Shown: one piece after another, positions 56,515-64,000 of the stretch
How positions within the stretch are numbered: the stretch's first letter is position 1
Layout of the letters: the number at the start of each line of letters is the position of its first letter
Source: Serratia quinivorans
GTDB taxonomy: Bacteria > Pseudomonadota > Gammaproteobacteria > Enterobacterales > Enterobacteriaceae
Assembly (NCBI RefSeq): GCF_946227985.1
Contig: NZ_CAMKGL010000001.1
Location: 868,001-932,000 of the forward strand
Length of the DNA stretch: 64,000 nucleotides
Direction of reading: 5' to 3'
Made by a program: the position numbers and the translations under genes
Notes under the pieces: generated by a model
Seen by the model: the letters and a program-made list of their open reading frames with translations, nothing else
What the model was told of the DNA's origin: nothing
Databases searched by the model: none

Positions 56515-57105
56515 TTACCAGTCAATTCCCTGTTGTGCCTTGATACCTGCGTCAAACGCATGTTTCACCGGCCGCATTTCCGTGACCGTGTCCGCCATTT
56601 CCAACAGATCCCGATGGCATCCCCGTCCGGTGATAATCACCGTTTGGTGCGCGGGACGTTGTTGTAACGCCTCCAGCAGTTCCTCCAACGCAAGATAGCC
56701 GTAGCTGACCATATAGGTCAGTTCGTCCAGCAGCACCAGATCCAGGCTGCTGTCGGCCAGCATACGCTTGCCGTGTTGCCATACGGCCTGGCAAGCAGCG
56801 GTATCGCTGGCTTTATCCTGGGTTTCCCAGGTAAAACCGGTAGCCATCACCTGAAATTCAACGCCATGTTGCTGTAACAGGTTTTTTTCCCCGTTCGGCC
56901 ATTCACCCTTAATGAACTGAATAACGGCGGCTTTCATGCCATGGCCGACTGCGCGGGTAACGGTGCCAAATGCTGCGGTGGTTTTCCCTTTGCCGTTACC
57001 GGTAAATACCAGCAGCAAACCCCGGGCGTCCTGGGCGGCAGCGATACGGGCATCGACCTGTTCTTTCAGGCGTTGCTGACGTTGTTGGTGGCGATCTTCA
57101 GCCAT
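56515..57105 (-). CDS. btuR: Cob(I)yrinic acid a,c-diamide adenosyltransferase
   Basis: A 196-residue CobA/BtuR enzyme that adenosylates corrinoids. The P-loop is GNGKGKTTAAFG near residue 36, with LVLLDELTYM as Walker B. It is needed for coenzyme B12 formation or salvage. It follows yciK by 13 bp on the minus strand. Confidence 0.96.
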   Translation of the reverse strand: MAEDRHQQRQQRLKEQVDARIAAAQDARGLLLVFTGNGKGKTTAAFGTVTRAVGHGMKAAVIQFIKGEWPNGEKNLLQQHGVEFQVMATGFTWETQDKASDTAACQAVWQHGKRMLADSSLDLVLLDELTYMVSYGYLALEELLEALQQRPAHQTVIITGRGCHRDLLEMADTVTEMRPVKHAFDAGIKAQQGIDW

Positions 57106-57118
57106 GGTAAAGCCCCTT

Positions 57119-57880
57119 TTATTCGGCGGCGCCGGGTTTACGGTTTGGCTGGGCGTCGAAGCTCATGCCGGTTTTACGGCGGCTGTCATCACCCATCAGA
57201 TAGAGGTAAAGCGGCATAATATCAGCCGGGGTTTTCAGTTTATTCTTGTCTTCGTGCGGGAAGGCGGTTGCGCGCATTTGAGTGCGTGTTCCACCAGGAT
57301 TGATGCAATTTACCCGAAGATTGCGACTTTTATATTCATCGGCCAACACCTGCATCATGCCTTCAGTGGCGAATTTTGACACCGCATAGGCACCCCAGTT
57401 AGCCCGCCCGCTACGGCCGACGCTGGAGCTGGTAAATACCAGCGAGCCTGCATTGGATTTCAATAGCAGTGGCAACAGTGCCTGGGTGAGCATAAAAGTC
57501 GCGTTGACGTTTACCTGCATTACCTCGTTCCACATCTCCATCGACAGCTCGGCCATTGGGGCGATATCGCCCAGTAGCCCGGCATTATGCAGCACACCGT
57601 CGAGACGCGGGACATGGGTAGCCAATTCATCGGCCACCTGTTGGCATTGTTCCTGAGTGGTATGCAGCAGATCCAGCGTGATGATGTAGGTTGGCGCACT
57701 GCTGAGTCTGGCGATTTCGGCTTGCACCGCCTGCAGTTTACTTTCGGTTCGGCCTAACAGCACCAGTTGCGCGCCGAATTTGGCGTAAGTGAGTGCCGCT
57801 TCGCGACCGATGCCATCACCGGCGCCGGTGACCAAAATAATACGTTTTTCCAGCAAATCTTGTTTAGGTTGGTAATGCAC
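57119..57880 (-). CDS. yciK: YciK, short-chain dehydrogenase/reductase
   Basis: A 253-residue SDR. It has the cofactor motif TGAGDGIG, the NAG motif in LHNAGLLG, and the catalytic Ser-Tyr-Lys with YAVSK (preceded by FTSSSVG). The substrate is unknown. The start is GTG at 57880 (read as M, then HYQPKQDLL), with AGGA seven bases upstream and a match to the E. coli start. The longer ATG frame at 57949 adds 23 unrelated residues. It shares a transcript with btuR. Confidence 0.92.
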   Translation of the reverse strand: MHYQPKQDLLEKRIILVTGAGDGIGREAALTYAKFGAQLVLLGRTESKLQAVQAEIARLSSAPTYIITLDLLHTTQEQCQQVADELATHVPRLDGVLHNAGLLGDIAPMAELSMEMWNEVMQVNVNATFMLTQALLPLLLKSNAGSLVFTSSSVGRSGRANWGAYAVSKFATEGMMQVLADEYKSRNLRVNCINPGGTRTQMRATAFPHEDKNKLKTPADIMPLYLYLMGDDSRRKTGMSFDAQPNRKPGAAE

Positions 57881-58239
57881 AATAATTCCTCGCGCCTTGG
57901 TGGCTGGTCTCCCGCTTGCATCGGGGAGAGGAGTGGGTTGAGAGGCCATGACAGGAGCTAAGGCTCGACCGCATGCAGGCCCGACAGCGAATTGGGCTCA
58001 TCATGTTGATGAATAATCCGTGTTATATGCCTTAAATGGATCGTATTTTCAATGATTAGGCAGCAGAATCGGCATTCTTTTGTAACAAAAATGGAACAGC
58101 AGTGGCTTGGTTAAGCCCCTGTGCGCCCACATAGTAAAGAGGTATCACAAGGAATTTTTATTTAGCCGCGACAGCCACCGCGTCGGTTGGCTAGAATGAA
58201 TGAGATCATACTAACAACCTGTTAATAAAGGCGGAATCT

Positions 58240-59286
58240 GTGGAGTTTATATCTGTTTATGGCCTGTTTTTGGCCAAAGTCGCGACGGTAGTCATTGCCA
58301 TCGCCGCGCTGGCGTTGCTGGCGGTCAGCCTGGGGCAACGTAAGAACCGCCAGAAAGGGGAACTGCAGCTGACTGACCTCGGTGAACAATATCGCGACAT
58401 GCAACGTGATATGCGCCTGGCGCGCATGGGGGATGCGGAACAAAAGGCCTGGAACAAGCAGTTTAAAAAACAGACCAAGGCAGACGATAAACTGAAGAAA
58501 CAGCGTGCTAAAGCCGGTGCGGTTGAAGCTACCAAACCTTGCCTGTACGTGCTGGATTTTAAAGGCAGCATGGATGCCCATGAGGTGACCTCACTGCGTG
58601 AAGAAATCTCGGCGGTACTGGCGGTGGCGACGCCGCAAGACGAAGTGTTGCTGCGGTTGGAAAGTCCGGGTGGGGTGGTACACGGTTACGGCCTGGCATC
58701 ATCGCAACTGGCACGCTTGCGCACCGGCGGTATTCGCCTGACGGTAGCGGTAGACAAGGTGGCGGCCAGCGGGGGCTATATGATGGCCTGCGTGGCGGAT
58801 CGCATTGTTGCGGCTCCCTTTGCCATCATCGGCTCAATCGGTGTCGTGGCGCAAATCCCCAACTTCCACCGCCTGCTGAAAAAGAATGATATTGATGTAG
58901 AGCTACACACCGCCGGCGAGTTCAAACGCACGTTGACGCTGTTTGGTGAAAATACCGAGCAGGGACGTGAGAAATTCCGTGAAGATCTGAACGACACGCA
59001 TGAGCTGTTTAAACAGTTTGTGCATCAGCAACGTCCATCGCTGGATATCGACAGCGTGGCGACCGGTGAACATTGGTTCGGTACTCAGGCGAAAGAGAAA
59101 GGGCTGATTGACGCTATTGGCACCAGTGACGACTTACTGATCGCTGAAATGGAGAATCACGAGGTGGTCGGGGTGCGCTATGCGCGTCGTAAACGCATGA
59201 TGGACCGTTTTACCGGCAGTGCGGCAGAAAGTGTCGATCGTCTGCTGTTACGCTGGTGGCAGCGTGGTGAAAAGCCACTGCTTTAA
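58240..59286 (+). CDS. sohB: SohB, inner-membrane S49-family serine protease
   Basis: A 348-residue protein. It has an N-terminal membrane anchor (FLAKVATVVIAIAALALLAVSL), a charged coiled linker (about 60-95), then the S49 peptidase domain. The nucleophile serine is in DKVAASGGYMMACVAD and the glycine-rich LESPGGVVHGYG is conserved. The frame starts with GTG at 58240 (MEFISVYGLFLAK), preceded by AAGGCGGAA. The substrate is unknown; E. coli sohB suppresses htrA in multicopy. Confidence 0.93.
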   Translation: MEFISVYGLFLAKVATVVIAIAALALLAVSLGQRKNRQKGELQLTDLGEQYRDMQRDMRLARMGDAEQKAWNKQFKKQTKADDKLKKQRAKAGAVEATKPCLYVLDFKGSMDAHEVTSLREEISAVLAVATPQDEVLLRLESPGGVVHGYGLASSQLARLRTGGIRLTVAVDKVAASGGYMMACVADRIVAAPFAIIGSIGVVAQIPNFHRLLKKNDIDVELHTAGEFKRTLTLFGENTEQGREKFREDLNDTHELFKQFVHQQRPSLDIDSVATGEHWFGTQAKEKGLIDAIGTSDDLLIAEMENHEVVGVRYARRKRMMDRFTGSAAESVDRLLLRWWQRGEKPLL

Positions 59287-59304
59287 ACCGGACGATTAAA
59301 CATC

Positions 59305-59327
59305 AAGGGGGCCAAGGCCCCCTTTTT
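59305..59327. terminator. Terminator between sohB and yciN
   Basis: AAGGGGGCC / GGCCCCCTT with a minimal loop is followed by a T tract on the plus strand. It is closely similar in form to the hairpin at 10591. Confidence 0.88.
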
Positions 59328-59332
59328 AATGC

Positions 59333-59584
59333 TTAGTCGACTAAATGATATTTCTCAGAAAACACGTGGGCCAAGTGTTTAAACATATTAAATACTGCGG
59401 TAGTTTTTATTGTTGGCAATCCATCCGGATCCAAAAAGAATTCGCCGCGGAAAACTAAAACGCTGCCTTTTTGTTCAACATCGGTGGCAACCATACCTTG
59501 CAGATAATCATCATGCTGGCGAATTAGATTATTTGCTTCTTCCAGCAGGGCTTCACGGGCAATAGGTGAGGTTTCAGTGCGCAT
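59333..59584 (-). CDS. yciN: YciN family protein
   Basis: An 83-residue protein ([20 protein letters not shown] ... [21 protein letters not shown]) of the YciN/DUF2498 family, with no known biochemical role. GGAG lies eight bases before the ATG. It is divergent from topA as in E. coli. Confidence 0.92.
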   Translation of the reverse strand: MRTETSPIAREALLEEANNLIRQHDDYLQGMVATDVEQKGSVLVFRGEFFLDPDGLPTIKTTAVFNMFKHLAHVFSEKYHLVD

Positions 59585-60010
59585 TTATTACACTCCAATG
59601 AAAAAATCTGCACATATTCTAACGCCAGTTCGCATTTATCCGCAAACAGACTAAGGTTTATTTGCCGTCTGGATGGCCAGCACTAACTGCCGATTGGCGA
59701 AATCTGCCTTTCCGTGCTAATTAGGTTGCGTGACGCTTTTTATCAGGTACAGTGTGGGATTTTGCGGCGTCGGGTGGAAGGTTTTGTTTACGCCATAAAT
59801 GAGTTTCACACAGCCATACTTCTGGGGCATGGGTGAATAGCGGCCAGGATCAACAACTTGTGTTCAGGTTGAGCAGTTAAGCAGCCAATAGAAAAAAACA
59901 TGTTGATCTCTTGCCAGAGTGCCGCAATATAAAAAAGAGATACGAATCGCTGCGGCAAGGCGAGATAAAAGACTTCTTTTTAGAAGAAATAAAATTAGGT
60001 AAAGGTAAAT
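59585..60010 (+). promoter_or_regulatory. topA upstream region with a sigma-70 promoter
   Basis: This 426-bp region has no gene. A promoter-like pair, TTGCGT (59726-59731) and TACAGT (59748-59753), is separated by 16 bp. E. coli topA has several promoters, including supercoiling-sensitive and heat-shock ones, and the length here leaves room for the same. I did not assign others. An AAAGGTAAAT sequence precedes the topA start. Confidence 0.5.
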
Positions 60011-62608
60011 ATGGGTAAAGCTCTCGTAATAGTTGAGTCCCCGGCAAAAGCCAAAACTATTAATAAATATTTAGGTAATGACTACGTGGTGAAGTCCAGC
60101 GTCGGTCATATCCGTGATTTGCCGACAAGTGGCTCAGCCAGCAAAAAGAGCGCTGACTCAACCGAAGACAAAGCCAAGAAGAAAGTTAAAAAAGATCCAA
60201 CGACGGCGCTGGTAAATCGTATGGGCGTCGATCCTTACCATGGCTGGAAAGCGCATTACGAAATCCTGCCGGGTAAAGAAAAAGTGGTTGCCGAGTTAAA
60301 GTCGTTAGCGGAAAACGCCGACCACATTTATCTCGCAACCGACCTTGACCGCGAAGGGGAAGCCATTGCCTGGCACCTGCGGGAAGTTATCGGTGGTGAC
60401 GACAAACGCTTTAGCCGCGTGGTGTTTAACGAAATTACCAAGAACGCGATCCAAAATGCGTTCAAACAGCCCGGCGAGTTGAACATCGACCGTGTCAACG
60501 CACAGCAGGCGCGTCGTTTTATGGACCGCGTCGTGGGTTACATGGTTTCGCCACTGCTGTGGAAAAAAATTGCCCGTGGCTTGTCCGCTGGGCGAGTGCA
60601 ATCCGTTGCGGTTCGACTGGTGGTGGAGCGTGAGCGCGACATTAAAGCCTTCGTGCCGGAAGAATACTGGGAGTTGCACGCCGATCTGCTGGCGAAGGGT
60701 GATACCGCGCTGCAGATGGAAGTAACTCATGCCCACGACAAACCCTTCAAACCGGTTAACCGTGAGCAGACGCACGCCGCACTCAACGTGCTGGAAAAAG
60801 CCCGTTATACGGTACTGGATCGCGAAGACAAGCCGACCAGCAGCAAGCCGGGTGCACCTTATATTACTTCTACGTTGCAGCAGGCGGCCAGCACACGTCT
60901 GAGCTTTGGCGTAAAGAAAACCATGATGATGGCTCAGCGCCTGTATGAAGCCGGTCACATCACCTATATGCGTACCGACTCCACCAACCTGAGCCAGGAT
61001 GCGCTCGAGATGGTGCGTGGTTACATCGGTGACAACTTCGGCGACAAGTACCTGCCGAAAGCGCCGAACCAGTACAGCAGCAAAGAAAACTCGCAGGAAG
61101 CACACGAAGCCATCCGTCCGTCGGATGTCAACGTGCTGGCCGAGCAGTTGAAAGATATGGAAGCGGATGCGCAAAAACTGTATCAGCTGATTTGGCGCCA
61201 GTTTGTGGCCTGTCAGATGACACCGGCGCAGTACGATTCCACCACGCTGTCGGTGAAAGCCGCTGATTACCAGCTGCGCGCAAAAGGCCGTACGCTGCGT
61301 TTCGATGGCTGGACCAAAGTGATGCCTGCTCTGCGTAAGGGTGATGAAGACCGCACCTTGCCGTATGTTGAAGTAGGTAGCGATCTGGAACTGCAGAAGC
61401 TGATCCCAAGCCAGCACTTTACCAAGCCGCCAGCGCGTTATAGCGAAGCGTCATTGGTAAAAGAGTTGGAAAAACGGGGTATCGGGCGTCCTTCAACCTA
61501 CGCTTCGATCATTTCCACCATTCAGGATCGTGGTTATGTACGCGTCGAAAGCCGCCGCTTCTACGCTGAGAAAATGGGTGAGATAGTTACCGATCGTCTG
61601 GAAGAAAACTTCCGCGAGCTGATGAACTATGACTTCACCGCACGCATGGAAAACGGTCTGGACCAGGTAGCCAACAACCAGGCCGAGTGGAAAGCGGTGC
61701 TGGATGAGTTCTTTGCCGAGTTCAGCGAACAGCTGGAAACGGCGGAGAAAGAGCCGGAAGAAGGCGGAATGCGCCCGAATCAGATGGTGATGACCAGTAT
61801 CGATTGCCCAACCTGCGGTCGCAAGATGGGTATCCGTACTGCCAGCACCGGCGTTTTCCTGGGTTGCTCCGGCTATGCATTGCCGCCGAAGGAACGTTGT
61901 AAAACCACCATTAACCTGGTGCCGGAAACGGAAGTGCTCAACATTCTCGAAGGGGATGACGCGGAAACCAACGCGTTGCGTGCCCGCCGTCGCTGCCAGA
62001 AATGCGGCACGGCAATGGACAGCTATCTGATCGATAATCAGCGCAAGCTGCACGTATGCGGTAATAACCCAGCGTGTGACGGCTATGAGATCGAAGAGGG
62101 TGAGTTCCGCCTGAAAGGGTACGACGGCCCTGTGGTTGAGTGCGATAAGTGTGGTTCTGAAATGCACCTGAAAATGGGGCGCTTCGGTAAGTACATGGGT
62201 TGCACCAATGAGAGTTGCAAAAATACCCGTAAGATCCTGCGCAATGGTGATGTTGCACCACCGAAGGAAGATCCGGTTCCATTGCCGGAACTGCCATGCG
62301 AAAAGTCGGACGCTTACTTTGTTCTGCGTGACGGCGCTGCCGGTGTGTTCCTGGCGGCCAATACCTTCCCTAAATCGCGCGAAACCCGTGCGCCGCTGGT
62401 GGAAGAGTTGGCTCGCTTTAAGGACCGTCTGCCTGAGAAACTGCGTTATCTGGCGGATGCGCCAGTGGCAGATGCGGAAGGCAACAAAACGCTGGTGCGT
62501 TTCAGCCGCAAGACCAAGCAGCAGTACGTCTCTGCAGAGAAAGACGGCAAAGCCACTGGCTGGTCCGCTTTCTACATTGATGGCAAATGGGTTGAAGGCA
62601 AAAAGTAA
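60011..62608 (+). CDS. topA: DNA topoisomerase I
   Basis: An 865-residue type IA topoisomerase relaxing negative supercoils. The TOPRIM domain has [10 protein letters not shown] and the acidic triad in [14 protein letters not shown]. The active-site tyrosine is in [14 protein letters not shown]. The C-terminus has three four-cysteine zinc domains beginning [23 protein letters not shown] and [10 protein letters not shown], followed by zinc-less modules. Length and order equal E. coli TopA. Confidence 0.98.
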   Translation: MGKALVIVESPAKAKTINKYLGNDYVVKSSVGHIRDLPTSGSASKKSADSTEDKAKKKVKKDPTTALVNRMGVDPYHGWKAHYEILPGKEKVVAELKSLAENADHIYLATDLDREGEAIAWHLREVIGGDDKRFSRVVFNEITKNAIQNAFKQPGELNIDRVNAQQARRFMDRVVGYMVSPLLWKKIARGLSAGRVQSVAVRLVVERERDIKAFVPEEYWELHADLLAKGDTALQMEVTHAHDKPFKPVNREQTHAALNVLEKARYTVLDREDKPTSSKPGAPYITSTLQQAASTRLSFGVKKTMMMAQRLYEAGHITYMRTDSTNLSQDALEMVRGYIGDNFGDKYLPKAPNQYSSKENSQEAHEAIRPSDVNVLAEQLKDMEADAQKLYQLIWRQFVACQMTPAQYDSTTLSVKAADYQLRAKGRTLRFDGWTKVMPALRKGDEDRTLPYVEVGSDLELQKLIPSQHFTKPPARYSEASLVKELEKRGIGRPSTYASIISTIQDRGYVRVESRRFYAEKMGEIVTDRLEENFRELMNYDFTARMENGLDQVANNQAEWKAVLDEFFAEFSEQLETAEKEPEEGGMRPNQMVMTSIDCPTCGRKMGIRTASTGVFLGCSGYALPPKERCKTTINLVPETEVLNILEGDDAETNALRARRRCQKCGTAMDSYLIDNQRKLHVCGNNPACDGYEIEEGEFRLKGYDGPVVECDKCGSEMHLKMGRFGKYMGCTNESCKNTRKILRNGDVAPPKEDPVPLPELPCEKSDAYFVLRDGAAGVFLAANTFPKSRETRAPLVEELARFKDRLPEKLRYLADAPVADAEGNKTLVRFSRKTKQQYVSAEKDGKATGWSAFYIDGKWVEGKK

Positions 62609-62633
62609 ATTTGCAGCCTGAATGCAAGATTAA

Positions 62634-62660
62634 AAACCAGCCCATGTGGCTGGTTTTTTA
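62634..62660 (+). terminator. Terminator of topA
   Basis: AAACCAGCC / GGCTGGTTT with a CATGT loop is followed by further Ts. Confidence 0.88.
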
Positions 62661-63942
<1,282 letters not shown>

Positions 63943-63967
63943 GCCGTCAGGTTAATGGCTGATAACA

Positions 63968-63997
63968 GGAGGGGAACCTACCCCTCCCTGTTTTATC
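63968..63997 (+). terminator. Terminator of cysB
   Basis: GGAGGGG / CCCCTCC with an AACCTA loop is followed by CTGTTTTATC, 26 bp after the cysB stop. Confidence 0.82.
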
Positions 63998-64000
63998 TTT

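Noticed and set aside
60305-61417. 370-residue open frame antisense to topA
   Set aside because: It is a shadow of a strongly conserved gene with no independent signal.

Overview
The window is an enterobacterial chromosome segment, most likely Serratia. The gene order is that of the E. coli purU-tyrTV / hns-adhE / opp / cls-tonB-trp / topA-cysB stretch. Within that order, trpG and trpD are separate genes (in E. coli they are fused), a ugd-epimerase pair follows galU, and oppA is present twice. These traits fit Serratia; species cannot be settled from the sequence alone. Nearly all of the DNA is coding and no intact prophage, CRISPR array or insertion-sequence transposase is visible.

Layout. 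1-2410: end of topB, ynjH, nudG, xthA and a LOG-family nucleotide hydrolase. 2533-3350: a tyrTV-type operon on the minus strand, with a strong stringent-type promoter, two tRNA-Tyr(GUA) genes and then 171-bp repeats that each begin with the last 19 bases of the tRNA. 3438-7044: purU, ychJ, rssA and rssB. 7244-10568: galU-ugd-UDP-glucuronate epimerase operon. 10786-16603: hns, tdk, adhE and a MarC protein. 17294-24674: two oppA paralogues and oppBCDF. 24740-29909: yciU, clsA, yciY, a Dps protein and the smvA/smvR drug-efflux pair. 30071-32038: a solitary phage-type tailspike gene. 32206-39683: yciI, queH, tonB, yciA, yciB, a SulP transporter, yciC, ompW and a BON lipoprotein. 39868-46690: the trp operon with operator, leader peptide and attenuator. 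46826-48856: trpH, yciO and a Rap1a/Tai-type secreted protein. 48870-55313: an aromatic-acid catabolic island on the minus strand (ketopantoate-reductase-like, aldehyde dehydrogenase, aromatic-acid transporter, benzoylformate decarboxylase) with a divergent LysR regulator. 55560-63942: rluB, btuR, yciK, sohB, yciN, topA and cysB.

The most unusual signal is a pair of 130-bp non-coding elements (12591-12720 and 37399-37528) that differ at one base. Each lies between convergent genes and is flanked on both sides by an exact copy of the local terminator stem-loop: 20 bp at the first site and 22 bp, of unrelated sequence, at the second. The duplicated target is in each case precisely one whole hairpin, so the element appears to insert by recognising transcription-terminator hairpins as structures. 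It has imperfect terminal inverted repeats and a long internal fold, like a non-autonomous mobile element.

The second point of interest is the island at 48870-55313. Its ketopantoate-reductase-family enzyme could act as a D-mandelate dehydrogenase, which would give a compact route mandelate -> benzoylformate -> benzaldehyde -> benzoate with its own transporter and regulator.
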